DNA from: Chitinophaga hostae
Lineage (GTDB): Bacteria; Bacteroidota; Bacteroidia; Chitinophagales; Chitinophagaceae
Direction of reading: 5' to 3'
DNA length: 64,000 nucleotides
Assembly: GCF_018224885.1 (NCBI RefSeq)
Contig: NZ_JAGTXB010000003.1
Location: 124,001-188,000 of the forward strand
In this document: positions 46,768 to 56,712 of the stretch, one piece after another
Layout of the letters: each line of letters starts with the position of its first letter
Numbering within the stretch: position 1 is the first letter of the stretch
Notes under the pieces: generated by a model
The model's database searches: none
What the model was told of the DNA's origin: nothing
The model's input: only the letters and a program-made list of their open reading frames with translations
Program-made: the position numbers and the translations under genes

Positions 46768-48288
46768 TTGCGAATTTTACAACAGATTCCAAAACGAAAC
46801 GCTTTGAAAAAGATAAACCCTCAAATTCCCGTTATCATCGGATATTTCTTCGTATTGCTATTCTGTTATGCTGCTGTAAGCAAGTTACTAGACTTCGAAA
46901 ACTTCCAACTGCAGCTGGCCCAATCTCCACTGCTCAGTGCTTATGCAGGATTCATTTCATATGCTGTCATCAGTATAGAATTCATCATAAGTCTATTACT
47001 CTGTTTTCCTCAAACACGAGTGGTCGGATTATACGCCTCTTTAAGCCTAATGAGTGGATTTACAATTTACATTTACTTAATTCTCAACTACAGCGATTTC
47101 ATACCATGTTCCTGCGGAGGTATTCTTGAAAAACTGGGATGGACTGAGCATTTAATTTTTAATACAATATGTGTTATCCTGGTTGTTGCAGGTATTATCA
47201 TTTTTGAAAAAAGAAAAGCTCCACGCCTGATTTTACCTGCAGTATTTTGCAGCTCAACCATAGTGATTAGCAGTGCTATAGTCATCATACTATTCAGCAG
47301 CTCAGAGTACATCATCAAAAAAGATAACAACTTTACAAGACGTTTCCTACTCCATCCTGTATTAGAAGACAAATCCTTGGATCTTGCTCTTAATTCCTAC
47401 TACTTTGCAGGGATTAGCGGTAACAATATCTATCTGGGAAATGTTACAGCTCCCCTTCTGCTTACAACCGTAGACACAGCATTAAATACTACTCGTGTAT
47501 TACGGGTACACCTTGACAAGTCGGATTATCCCTTCCGTAGTCTTCAATTGCAGGTAAAGGATTCTAGCTATTATCTGTATGATGGTAGTATACCAATCAT
47601 CTATCGCGGCACTTTGGGTGATACAATGGTTCATACAATCAGCTATCAGGATGCTTTCTTTACTCAATTAGCTATTATTGACTCGCTTCATTTTATTATA
47701 AGAACCCAAAGCAGTCAAAACCGCCAGTATATGCTTGCCACTCTGAACTTGCCAGAGATTCCTAAATTACATTTGTATCCTTCCATTCTTGAAAAACAGA
47801 TTGATGGTGTATTTGATGTCGATGGTAAATTTACTTTCTCCCCTAATAGCACTGAAGTACTCTATACCTATACTTACAGGAATCAAATCCTGGCTATGGA
47901 TAAACAGCTCAACATACTCAGAAAACTTCACACCATCGATACGACCACAATTGCAAAAATACAAACACGAAGACTTTCAGATGGTACACATAAAATGAGT
48001 GCCCCTCCACTCAAAGTAAATGGTACTGTTGCCTCAAACCGAAATCTGCTCTTTATTCATTCTAATCTTAAAGGGAGACATGAATCTTCAAAAATGTGGA
48101 AACGAGCCTCGGTAGTGGATATATACCGCACCGACCAACAAGAATACATCGGCAGTTTTTACATCGAGAATAAAGGAAAAACAGCATTTTCTCATATTGC
48201 TATTGATGATCAATATCTATATGTCCTCATTGAAAAAGAACTCAAACGTTACCGGTTTCGAGAACCGATATCCAAATACTTTAATTAA
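46768..48288 (+). CDS. MauE/DoxX-like redox membrane protein fused to a propeller-like domain
   Basis: Up to 506 residues. The N-terminal part has four to five membrane helices (about 20-185) with AAVSKLLDFENFQ and the cysteine motif PCSCGG, as in MauE-type proteins that handle thiol/disulfide exchange. A periplasmic part of about 300 residues follows, with repeated strand pairs that look like a six-bladed propeller. No ATG is available near the start; TTG at 46768 or TTG at 46804 (reading MKKINPQIP) is used, the latter more likely by homologue pattern. The small DUF6520 gene follows 57 bases later, so the pair probably acts together. Confidence 0.8.
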   Translation: MRILQQIPKRNALKKINPQIPVIIGYFFVLLFCYAAVSKLLDFENFQLQLAQSPLLSAYAGFISYAVISIEFIISLLLCFPQTRVVGLYASLSLMSGFTIYIYLILNYSDFIPCSCGGILEKLGWTEHLIFNTICVILVVAGIIIFEKRKAPRLILPAVFCSSTIVISSAIVIILFSSSEYIIKKDNNFTRRFLLHPVLEDKSLDLALNSYYFAGISGNNIYLGNVTAPLLLTTVDTALNTTRVLRVHLDKSDYPFRSLQLQVKDSSYYLYDGSIPIIYRGTLGDTMVHTISYQDAFFTQLAIIDSLHFIIRTQSSQNRQYMLATLNLPEIPKLHLYPSILEKQIDGVFDVDGKFTFSPNSTEVLYTYTYRNQILAMDKQLNILRKLHTIDTTTIAKIQTRRLSDGTHKMSAPPLKVNGTVASNRNLLFIHSNLKGRHESSKMWKRASVVDIYRTDQQEYIGSFYIENKGKTAFSHIAIDDQYLYVLIEKELKRYRFREPISKYFN

Positions 48289-48345
48289 AGCAGGGATTGC
48301 CGAAAACCTGATCCCAGAGTAGGCACAACTTTTAAATTTTATCTT

Positions 48346-48603
48346 ATGAAAAAATTGATCCTTCCTGCCGCCCTTGTATTGATGGGCGCAGGTGCAGCTT
48401 TTGCAACAAAGATGAACAGTGGTAAGAGAGTTATCGTTGACGGCTATCGCATTGATGCTGTATCAGGCCAATGTGTGGATGCTGAACAGAAATGTAGTAC
48501 CAATCTCGGGCTTCCATGTACCTGGTCCGAAGATCCTTCGGTAACACTGCATGAGGCTCCGGTAACTCCGACCATGTGTGGCAATGAATTGTTTAAGCCC
48601 TAA
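48346..48603 (+). CDS. Small exported four-cysteine protein (DUF6520, NVEALA-like)
   Basis: 85 residues with signal peptide MKKLILPAALVLMGAGAAFA. The mature part is about 65 residues with Cys43, Cys50, Cys58 and Cys78, suited to two disulfides. I recognise it as the DUF6520 type of Bacteroidota small exported proteins, which resemble NVEALA peptides in size and layout. It follows the MauE-propeller gene, which could reduce or oxidise these cysteines. Its function is unknown. Confidence 0.75.
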   Translation: MKKLILPAALVLMGAGAAFATKMNSGKRVIVDGYRIDAVSGQCVDAEQKCSTNLGLPCTWSEDPSVTLHEAPVTPTMCGNELFKP

Positions 48604-48611
48604 TTACAATG

Positions 48612-48639
48612 GAACAGGGTGCTATAAAGCGCCCTGTTT
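48612..48639. terminator. Bidirectional terminator between DUF6520 and S9 peptidase genes
   Basis: Stem AACAGGGTGC (48613-48622) with GCGCCCTGTT (48629-48638), one G-T pair, loop TATAAA. It overlaps the stop codon (48622-48624) and last codons of the S9 peptidase gene on the minus strand. Confidence 0.65.
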
Positions 48640-51123
48640 CATCTGTTTATTAATCCATGGAACATTCGTCCAATTTTTCAGAAAATAGTCCCACCATTCC
48701 AGGACTTTTTGATACAGGTCTTTCTTTTCTGTAGAATTAAAGCCCAAGGCATGCCCTCCGTTTTTATAAAACAAAGCAATAACTGGTTTTTCATTTCTTT
48801 TAAGGCCAATATAAAACTCTGTAGTTTGATCCCAAGGAACATTTTCGTCCCGTTTTCCTGTCCATAATAAGATTGGCGCACTTACTTTTTCCGCACTGTA
48901 AATAGGGTTATTCCGGAAATAACGAGACTTATCTTCCAAAAATGAGGCATTCATATTGACCTGCCCATTCTCGTATTGCCAGTAATGTGGCCCAGGATAA
49001 TGGTAATTATAGGAAAAATATGATCGTATAATATCACTGATCCCCGCTCCGGAAATATAGGCAGCAAAACGATCAGAATGTGTTGCTATGAAATTCGTTT
49101 CATAGCCGCCGAAAGAATGGCCTATAAGCCCTACTTTTTGCACATCAATATTACGATTATTACTTACTTTATCCAAGGCTTTGTTAACACAATCCAGCGC
49201 TGACAATCCCGGCCCAGCGTCTCCAACAACCGTATCTGGCAATAACACAAAATACCCTCTTTCGACCAATGTGCGAATATCTAATCCATCCCGGTTATTG
49301 TAGCTTGGAGTAAAATACTCATTCGATTTATCACTTTGAATTTGGTAAATATGAACCACCATCGGATACTTTCTATTAGGGCTATAATTAACTGGATAGT
49401 ATAACACACCTTTAAGGGGCAATCCTTCAACACTCGTGTAGCGAATAACCTCCTGCCTAAGTAAAGATACGTTTTGATCAAAAGTGCTGCCCTTCAGGAG
49501 CAGTTGTCTCTGCCCATTACGTTTTATCAGGTTTAACTCTGGTGATCTATTATAATTTTCTTCCAGCGTGCAAAAAGTCTCCAAGTTAGGATCATACTCG
49601 ATATTACCAACCCTATTCTCGGTAAAAGGAATAATCTCTTTTACGGTATTACCACTCAAAAGGCTAAAGGATGTCAGGTTTTTAACCCTGTCTTTGACCT
49701 CCAGCAATATGGGTTTATTGGGGGGTAAACTCCTGGTATTAATATAAGAAAATGGCAATAAACCATAGTCATTAGCATTCACAATTTTTACTGACTTACC
49801 CTGAACAGCCTTGGTCGGGACCAGGATCTGAGTCCTAATATCAAGCTTCCATACACCATCCTCACTCTCAAAGAAGATATATTGACTATCACTGGAAAAA
49901 ACAGGATTTTGGAACCCAGCTTTATCAATGCTGTACTTTGATTGGTTTTCCAGATCAAGGACTATCCATTTTTTGCCATCATCACTCCCTACAACAAACC
50001 TCCCGCTTTTTGAGCATATCAATTCAGGAGAACCATATAAAATACCTTTAAAAGCCCCTAATGGGCGGTAGGTATTTTGTTCCACATCATAAACAGAGGT
50101 ATCTATAAACTGTGGTTCAAGAGTTAGGAAATTATGTCCTTTGGTTAGATGATAGGCTAGAAAATACCGCTCACTATTGAGTGAAGCCATCGCCGGATAC
50201 TTATCATTTGGAAACTCCCGGAACTCGTCTGATCCCGATTTCCAAAACCAATATCTTCCAGTTCTGGTTCCACTTTTCTTAGCAGCCAGGTTATCGTCAT
50301 TGCCGTACCAAATGTTAACCATTCCATTCTCAGGCTTCTCAACGCTGTATAACCCGATCCAATACGATTTCCCTTCCTGTATTTCTGTTACCTTAAAAAA
50401 GTCCTCCGTACTTGCAGCAGTCTTTGACAAAGTTGTAGTTTTTCCATTTCCAGTATCAACAAGGGTTAGCTGTATCTTTCTTGTTCCATTTTCATAACCC
50501 GAAATAGCCAGCTGTTTACCAGAGGGTAGTAATTCCAGATTGGTAATGGCGTGACTAACTGAAGTCAGCCTTCTTACTCCCTCCTCTGAGGCAACCATTA
50601 TCTCATAAGTATGATCATTCTCTCTAACGACATACAGTTTTTTATGATCACCCGATACTGGCAGACCCTGCACTTTTTTTATTTGTTGGTGCAGAGTTCC
50701 ATCTTTTTTATAAATACTGAGGGTAGAATCCTTTGTAAGTATACCGTATTTCCCTAATTCCGAAAGTGGATAGGCAGTCACAACATTATCATAGTGCAGT
50801 ATTCTTCCTGATCTCAGGTCAACAAATTCTGCCTGACGATTCCCATAGACCAGAACCTCATCATTCTTTAGGAAGCTTACGGAACCGTCCAAAACAATGG
50901 TGGTTGCGATAATATTCGGCTTTCGTGTATCGACCACAAGCAATGTATCCTGGCGGATATCATAACGTTTTCTAACGGCCACCCACTTCCCGTCTTCGGA
51001 AAGGACTGGATTCGCCAGCCTGTAAAATTTCGACATCCAGCTTTCAAGCGTATCTTTAGTACCTTGTGCTGAGATATTGCTACTAATCAGTAACAATAGG
51101 TATATGCAGATTAACTTTCTCAT
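48622..51123 (-). CDS. S9 family (prolyl oligopeptidase-like) peptidase
   Basis: 833 residues with signal peptide MRKLICIYLLLLISSNISAQ, so periplasmic or exported. N-terminal about 560 residues form a beta-propeller-like gate; the C-terminal alpha/beta-hydrolase holds Ser670 in GHSFGGYE, Asp759 in WTGKRDENVPW and His791 in GGHALGF. Cleaves short peptides. It starts two bases after the SusD stop, so it belongs to the SusC-SusD operon and probably trims the peptide that this transporter imports. Confidence 0.93.
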   Translation of the reverse strand: MRKLICIYLLLLISSNISAQGTKDTLESWMSKFYRLANPVLSEDGKWVAVRKRYDIRQDTLLVVDTRKPNIIATTIVLDGSVSFLKNDEVLVYGNRQAEFVDLRSGRILHYDNVVTAYPLSELGKYGILTKDSTLSIYKKDGTLHQQIKKVQGLPVSGDHKKLYVVRENDHTYEIMVASEEGVRRLTSVSHAITNLELLPSGKQLAISGYENGTRKIQLTLVDTGNGKTTTLSKTAASTEDFFKVTEIQEGKSYWIGLYSVEKPENGMVNIWYGNDDNLAAKKSGTRTGRYWFWKSGSDEFREFPNDKYPAMASLNSERYFLAYHLTKGHNFLTLEPQFIDTSVYDVEQNTYRPLGAFKGILYGSPELICSKSGRFVVGSDDGKKWIVLDLENQSKYSIDKAGFQNPVFSSDSQYIFFESEDGVWKLDIRTQILVPTKAVQGKSVKIVNANDYGLLPFSYINTRSLPPNKPILLEVKDRVKNLTSFSLLSGNTVKEIIPFTENRVGNIEYDPNLETFCTLEENYNRSPELNLIKRNGQRQLLLKGSTFDQNVSLLRQEVIRYTSVEGLPLKGVLYYPVNYSPNRKYPMVVHIYQIQSDKSNEYFTPSYNNRDGLDIRTLVERGYFVLLPDTVVGDAGPGLSALDCVNKALDKVSNNRNIDVQKVGLIGHSFGGYETNFIATHSDRFAAYISGAGISDIIRSYFSYNYHYPGPHYWQYENGQVNMNASFLEDKSRYFRNNPIYSAEKVSAPILLWTGKRDENVPWDQTTEFYIGLKRNEKPVIALFYKNGGHALGFNSTEKKDLYQKVLEWWDYFLKNWTNVPWINKQMKQGAL

Positions 51124-51125
51124 AT

Positions 51126-52496
51126 CTAATAGCCTGAATTTTGTGGGTTAAGATTCGGATTTAGAAGAAGATCCTGCTGTGGAATGGGCCATACCCTATG
51201 ATATTCCTTCCAGTTAGGCTTTACTGCAACAAGATCACTCAGATGGTCAAGGCGTTTCAAATCCAGAAACCGGTGTCCCATTTCGGTAAAGAACTCTTTT
51301 CGGTTCTCCAGAAGAATTTCACTTAACAATATCGTTTTTGTGATGGAACCGGTTAGAGGTAGTAAGCCTGACCGCTGTCTTATGGCATTGATATAAGGCA
51401 AAGCTTCAGATATTTTATTCTGTTGGGTCAGTGCTTCTGCTAATAGCAGATACACTTCTTCCAGCCTGAAAACAATTGAATACTCTGTCGTATCATTATT
51501 CCTGTTTTTATATTTATCTGCCCTGTACCAGGTATTCTGAGCAACAGTTACAGGAACTGTCCAATTCTGTTTGCGCAAATCAGCCGCTGAAAAACTACTG
51601 ATAAGATCAGGTGATAAGGCGTAAGTACTTGGCGCAGCACCGGCAAAGTAATACGCCATGCTTTCCAATGTTGGAAATCCCGGCTTAGGTTTCAGCTGCC
51701 ACAATATATGACGTCCAGACTTCGTAAATACTGCTTTTATATCATTCTGAAACTGATACAACGGACTTTGAACTATACTTTTTAGTATCGGTTCCGCTTC
51801 TGCCCATCGTTTTTGCAGCATATAGATTTTTGCCAGCATCAGCTGGGCTACCTTTCTATTAGGATAAATCCTTTCTTGATTTCTATATTCATCATTTAAC
51901 AAACTAACGGTGGTATTCACATCCTGCACCAGTTTAGAGGCTACTTCTACTGCTGGATTTTTGGTCAAAGATTGGTTAACCTTATAACTGGTCGTGGTTG
52001 GATAAGGAATATCTCCGAACACCTGCCATAGATAAAAGAAAATCACGGAACGCATGAGCAAAGCTTCGCCTTTGATCCTATTTTTATCGGCCGCCAAAAG
52101 TGAGGAAGATTGCTCTACCCCTTCTATAATACTGTTAGCCAAATAAATTTGCTGGTAGGCATCGCTCCAATAAGAATAGACATCATTATTGGTTGCAATA
52201 TGTTGGTTCCGATAGAGATCAAAGACCCCATTAGGATTGGCAGTGGCATAAAAATCCAAATCATCGGTATAAGTTCCTAATAATGCTCCTGATTTATCAC
52301 CCGACACCGGCGATTTATCTCTCATTCCAGCATACAAACCAGCTAATGCTGCATCGGCGGTCTGAACATTTTCAAATACATTTCCTGAAGGGATTTGGTT
52401 ATTGGGAACATCCACTTCGATCAGCTGCTCACAGGAAATGAAGATGGTCAATAAAAACATGATGATAGCTATTGATATAAATTTTATAATTTCCAT
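51126..52496 (-). CDS. RagB/SusD-like lipoprotein
   Basis: 456 residues, lipoprotein signal ending LLTIFISC. SusD/RagB features: KGEALLMRSVIFFYLWQVFG, RLEEVYLLLAEAL, and near the end LLENRKEFFTEMGHRFLDLKR. Shorter than the two xylan-locus SusD proteins, which fits RagB-type peptide binders. It follows SusC with an 11-base gap. Confidence 0.93.
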   Translation of the reverse strand: MEIIKFISIAIIMFLLTIFISCEQLIEVDVPNNQIPSGNVFENVQTADAALAGLYAGMRDKSPVSGDKSGALLGTYTDDLDFYATANPNGVFDLYRNQHIATNNDVYSYWSDAYQQIYLANSIIEGVEQSSSLLAADKNRIKGEALLMRSVIFFYLWQVFGDIPYPTTTSYKVNQSLTKNPAVEVASKLVQDVNTTVSLLNDEYRNQERIYPNRKVAQLMLAKIYMLQKRWAEAEPILKSIVQSPLYQFQNDIKAVFTKSGRHILWQLKPKPGFPTLESMAYYFAGAAPSTYALSPDLISSFSAADLRKQNWTVPVTVAQNTWYRADKYKNRNNDTTEYSIVFRLEEVYLLLAEALTQQNKISEALPYINAIRQRSGLLPLTGSITKTILLSEILLENRKEFFTEMGHRFLDLKRLDHLSDLVAVKPNWKEYHRVWPIPQQDLLLNPNLNPQNSGY

Positions 52497-52507
52497 AGGT
52501 TGAATTT

Positions 52508-55500
52508 TTAAAGGTTAAATTGTAGTCCAAAAGAAAACGTTCTTAACGGCGGAAGAAATCCCATAAATAGAAACTCCGGATCAATACCAAAGTACCGGGT
52601 CAAGGTAACAAGGTTTTGTCCCTGAAAATAGATTTTCACATCTTTAAATACACTGTGCTGTAAAGGAATGCGGTATCCCAGCTGCACATTTTTAAGTCGG
52701 ATAAAAGAAGCATCTGAAATCGCGGCATCACTGTTTTGGAAAAGAATATGGGAGGAACTGCTGCCGGAATGATACGGCATATAAAAGCCGTTAGGGTTTT
52801 CAGACGACCATACATTCATGACTTCTACCGGCTGGTTATTCATACTTCCGGGGACAGGCATGATATAATTGTAATTCCTGTTTCTTTGCTTTACAAACTG
52901 CACCAAAAAGGACAAGTCCCAATTCTTATACTTGAGTGTATTGCTCCACCCGCCGAAATATCTTACCCCGACATTTTCAATAACCTGGCTGTCATCAGGG
53001 GACGAAATTTTTCCATCGCCATTAAAATCAGTGAACTGATATTGCCCGGTCTTAGGGTCAATGCCTTCTAAATGATACACTTTAACAATGGAGGTAGGCT
53101 GTCCAATGACGTATTGGTTCGCATAAGTCGATCCTTCCAATCCGGGAAAAGAAATCAGCTTATTTCTGGGAAAACTGATATTAAATCCCGTTTCCCATTG
53201 TAAAGAGCCTGATGATAGAGGACGGGCACTGGCTTCAAACTCCAATCCTGTATTTTCAACGGTGGCATCGAGATTTGCCAGCACGCTTCCAAAGCCTGTT
53301 ACTGCAGGTAGCTGATACCCCACCAACTGATTGGAAGAACGGTTTCTATACCAGGCGGCTGTAACATTCAATTTATTACCAAGGAGGCCAAGTTCCAAAG
53401 CCATTTCAAGTTTTCGGGTCTTCTCCCAGCTATAATCGGGATTATACAAACGGGAGGACAAAAGGCCGGTGGTCCCGTTGTAAACGGAGGAAGGAGAGAC
53501 AATGTAAGTATCCAGGTACCCATAATCCCCAATATTATCACTTCCAGCTGTTCCAAAGCTTCCTCGAAGTTTCCCAAAGCTCAACCACTTTGCCTCGGAT
53601 AGAAATGGCTCTTTGGAAAATAACCAGGCAGCTCCCACAGCTCCAAAATTGGCAAAGCGTTTGTTAGGTCCAAAACGGCTGCTTCCGTCCCGTCTTCCGG
53701 TGATATTGAGAATATATTTGTTTTTATATTGGTAATTCAATCTTCCAAATATCGCTGCATAGCGGTACTCACTCTGTAATTGATCAGAGATGATTTTGGT
53801 TTGTGCCGCTCCAATATTTTGAATAAAGGCATTGCTTTCAAACCCAATTCCTGTCATCGAAGCCTGCTTACTATCTTCACTTTGCAAAGTCGCACCGATA
53901 AGAACATCCAGTTCGTGGCTCTCTTTCTTATACACCCAATTCAACTGGGGTTCCAAAATAAAGGAAATCCGGTCCTGATTACTTTGAGAAGCTTTAGAGG
54001 TAGCACTGGACTGCCCTAATGCAAATGAAGGATTGTACATCGTATTAGGCTGAAGGGCAGTTTCGTTAAACGTTTGGTAATTAATTCCTCCATTAAGCTT
54101 AATACGGAGCCTCGGAATGACTTCATAAGCCGCATTAACGTTAATAAGCACTTGCTTACTTTCATTACCATACGTGCTATTGAATAGAGCGACCGGATTC
54201 GTAAAAGTATTATGCTCCCAGTTCACACTTCCATCTGCATTATATAACTCAGGAGCATTGGGAGGCAGAAAGTAAGCCTGACGTGTCATATCGGTCCTTA
54301 ATACATTATTCTTCTGTACTGAAAAGAGATTGGACACACTGAGCTGAAAGCGCTTGTCTTCTGACTGATGGCTGATACTTGTAGAAATTGTATTGCTTTT
54401 GTACTTAAAGTCTTTCATAAATGCAGTGGTCTGCTCATTATGTCCAAGACTCAGCAAAAAGGTTGTAGTCTTACTGCCACCGCTTAATGAAAGCTGGGAA
54501 TTAGAGGTAGTGGCAGTATTTCCTATCAGTCGTTTAGGCCAGTCTGTGTATCGATTCTGGTCCCAAGTCCCATTAACATCATATGCTGTCGCAGGATAAT
54601 TGGTAATTCCGTCGTTGGCAAAAGCCTTTTTACGCATATCAAGGTACTGCTGGGTATTCATCATATGCAAATTGGACAGTACATGGCTCAGTGCATAAGA
54701 CGTATTGAACTGAAGTCCCAGCCTCCCTGATTTTCCTTTCTTGGTAGTAATCAGTACAACTCCATTAGCTCCCCTGGAACCATAAATAGCCGTAGCATCT
54801 GCATCCTTCAGGATCTCTATACTTTCTATATCACCAGGATTAATGCTGTTCAAAGGATTGATATTAGCACCAGGCAGTGCCACACCGGAATATAAGGAAG
54901 TCATCTTACCGCCAATAGGTATTCCATCAACCACATACAGGGGCTGGTTACCGTCTATATCACTGTTGCTGATGGTACGTAAGCTATTTCTGCCCCTGAT
55001 CTGGATATCAAAGCCCCCGCCAGGAACTCCTGAACCTTGCGTGATATTGACCCCGGACATGCGTCCCTGTATTGCTGATAACACATTAGTGACCGGCTGA
55101 TTCTGAATTTCCCTTGCCGTAACTTTTGAAATACTCCCGGTGCGTTCCCGATCTTTTACTTTATAGTACCCGCCGTTCAAAATGATCTCATCAATCTTTT
55201 GCGGTTTTTCCCCGGAAAGAGCCAGTTTCTTTTTAAGGGTATCTGATTCTAAAAGGTGAAGATTATCTTCGGACAAACCCGCAGTATTCATACCTTCCTT
55301 ATACCTGATAATGATAAAAGCTTTATCTCTCGACAATACTTCAAACGGTAAACCATGGAGCATGGTCCTTAAACAAGTGACGGCATCCACATTGACACAT
55401 TTGACACCTTCTATAGTAAATAGTTTTAAATGCTCTGGAGAAAAGGAATGCTCCAGCCTATTCTTTTTGAAAAATTCTTCAACGGCCTTGGCTGCCGTTG

Positions 55501-55609
55501 TTTTCCCGGTCTCGAAATTAATTTTCTTTCCGGAAATGCCCTCCTGGGCATTTAATACAGCATTGCTAAGAATTAACAGCAATCCTGCTAAGCAAATAAC
55601 ATTTTTCAT
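52508..55609 (-). CDS. RagA/SusC-like TonB-dependent transporter with STN signalling domain
   Basis: 1033 residues with a signal peptide ending LNAQ. Residues about 28-105 form an STN (secretin/TonB N-terminal) domain (TAAKAVEEFFKKNRLEHSFS), which in FecA-type receptors contacts the anti-sigma factor. Then the plug (IQIRGRNSL, PLYVVDGIPIGG, LKDADATAIYGSRGANGVVL) and barrel ending TFSFGLQFNL. There is no CarboxypepD_reg domain. The FecR and sigma genes just upstream form the matching signalling chain. The S9 peptidase downstream suggests peptide cargo. Confidence 0.95.
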   Translation of the reverse strand: MKNVICLAGLLLILSNAVLNAQEGISGKKINFETGKTTAAKAVEEFFKKNRLEHSFSPEHLKLFTIEGVKCVNVDAVTCLRTMLHGLPFEVLSRDKAFIIIRYKEGMNTAGLSEDNLHLLESDTLKKKLALSGEKPQKIDEIILNGGYYKVKDRERTGSISKVTAREIQNQPVTNVLSAIQGRMSGVNITQGSGVPGGGFDIQIRGRNSLRTISNSDIDGNQPLYVVDGIPIGGKMTSLYSGVALPGANINPLNSINPGDIESIEILKDADATAIYGSRGANGVVLITTKKGKSGRLGLQFNTSYALSHVLSNLHMMNTQQYLDMRKKAFANDGITNYPATAYDVNGTWDQNRYTDWPKRLIGNTATTSNSQLSLSGGSKTTTFLLSLGHNEQTTAFMKDFKYKSNTISTSISHQSEDKRFQLSVSNLFSVQKNNVLRTDMTRQAYFLPPNAPELYNADGSVNWEHNTFTNPVALFNSTYGNESKQVLINVNAAYEVIPRLRIKLNGGINYQTFNETALQPNTMYNPSFALGQSSATSKASQSNQDRISFILEPQLNWVYKKESHELDVLIGATLQSEDSKQASMTGIGFESNAFIQNIGAAQTKIISDQLQSEYRYAAIFGRLNYQYKNKYILNITGRRDGSSRFGPNKRFANFGAVGAAWLFSKEPFLSEAKWLSFGKLRGSFGTAGSDNIGDYGYLDTYIVSPSSVYNGTTGLLSSRLYNPDYSWEKTRKLEMALELGLLGNKLNVTAAWYRNRSSNQLVGYQLPAVTGFGSVLANLDATVENTGLEFEASARPLSSGSLQWETGFNISFPRNKLISFPGLEGSTYANQYVIGQPTSIVKVYHLEGIDPKTGQYQFTDFNGDGKISSPDDSQVIENVGVRYFGGWSNTLKYKNWDLSFLVQFVKQRNRNYNYIMPVPGSMNNQPVEVMNVWSSENPNGFYMPYHSGSSSSHILFQNSDAAISDASFIRLKNVQLGYRIPLQHSVFKDVKIYFQGQNLVTLTRYFGIDPEFLFMGFLPPLRTFSFGLQFNL

Positions 55610-55748
55610 ATTTTTGCATGGTTAAAAATTAGTATTCTTCTGATAATTATTAATTTTTTTCTGGCCGGTACTCGCAATACCGGCCTTTATATTTTATCTG
55701 AACCATCAGTTCCCTGTGATGAAAGCAAAACCCAGTAGCTGCCAGATC

Positions 55749-56594
55749 TTACTTTTCCAGTTGATATCCTGTATCATATTTTTTAAATGTTAAGCCTGTC
55801 GATAATGCCAGTGCCTGAAGGACCGATTCTCCTGTTCTATTCTCCGAATGCATTGAAACAAGAGTAGCAGAAGCTTCTGCTGGATATTCCACCCTTATAC
55901 CATACGTTTTTTCTATAACCAAGAGGACCTCATCCAAGCGGGCACCATCAAATTGCAGATTGATATGCTGTATATTATCCTTGGAGGTTTTTTCCGTGCC
56001 TGCCACTGTTGAGATGCCTGTAACCACAGCTACTTTACGGCTTCCATAATTATCAAATGCTTCATGGGGAGACAATTCATATACCCTGTCCTTATGTTCA
56101 TTTTCAGAGACAGCCACTTTTCCTTTATACAATTCCACCCTGAAAGTATTTTTCTCCTGCATCATTTTAAAGACCGTTCCAAGAACTTTAGCCTGATAGT
56201 TATTTCCATACACAATAAAAGGGTGCGCCCCGGATCTTGTCACCCGGAATACCGCATTGCCTTCCAAATAAACTTCTCTCGTATCGGCAGGAAATGACCT
56301 CTCCACCGTTAGTTTTCCACCAGATAAAAGTTTTACTTTCGAGCCGTCTTTTAAGACAAGCTCTATGTCTCTGTCTTCTGCCATAAATACCTCCGGCCTC
56401 GTCATCCGATGATATCCCCAAAAACCTATAACCATAAGTACAATGATCATAGTAGTAACACCCAGCTTTTGCTTTTTCTTCTTTTTCTCTTGTCGGTCAA
56501 TACCCACTGAAATATTCTCCCACAGTGTCTTTGACTCTTCCGGGGTTAATTCTTGCCCTTTTTTTTCTTGATCGTTAATCTCGTTGTTTTTCAT
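55749..56594 (-). CDS. FecR family anti-sigma factor
   Basis: 281 residues: a cytosolic N-terminal part (1-44), one membrane helix (about 45-60, MIIVLMVIGFW), a FecR domain (about 75-185, VKLLSGGKLTVERSF and NNYQAKVLGTVFKM) and a C-terminal DUF4974-type domain (about 205-281, NLQFDGARLDEVLLVIEKTYGI). It holds the ECF sigma factor and releases it on a signal from the STN domain of the SusC protein. It is separated from the sigma gene by a terminator-like hairpin. Confidence 0.93.
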   Translation of the reverse strand: MKNNEINDQEKKGQELTPEESKTLWENISVGIDRQEKKKKKQKLGVTTMIIVLMVIGFWGYHRMTRPEVFMAEDRDIELVLKDGSKVKLLSGGKLTVERSFPADTREVYLEGNAVFRVTRSGAHPFIVYGNNYQAKVLGTVFKMMQEKNTFRVELYKGKVAVSENEHKDRVYELSPHEAFDNYGSRKVAVVTGISTVAGTEKTSKDNIQHINLQFDGARLDEVLLVIEKTYGIRVEYPAEASATLVSMHSENRTGESVLQALALSTGLTFKKYDTGYQLEK

Positions 56595-56640
56595 AGAATG
56601 TATTCATTTAGGTCCTCTATGAATATATAGTCCGGAAGTC

Positions 56641-56667
56641 AAAAAAAAACACCCCAAGAAGGAGTGT
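56641..56667 (-). terminator. Terminator between the sigma factor and FecR genes
   Basis: On the minus strand ACACTCC, loop TTCTT, GGGGTGT (one G-T pair), followed by nine T (56641-56649). It lies between the sigma stop (56713) and the FecR start (56594), so FecR may be transcribed by read-through or its own promoter. Confidence 0.7.
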
Positions 56668-56712
56668 CTTTAATACATATTAACATTATTTAATACTATT
56701 TAACATCAATAG

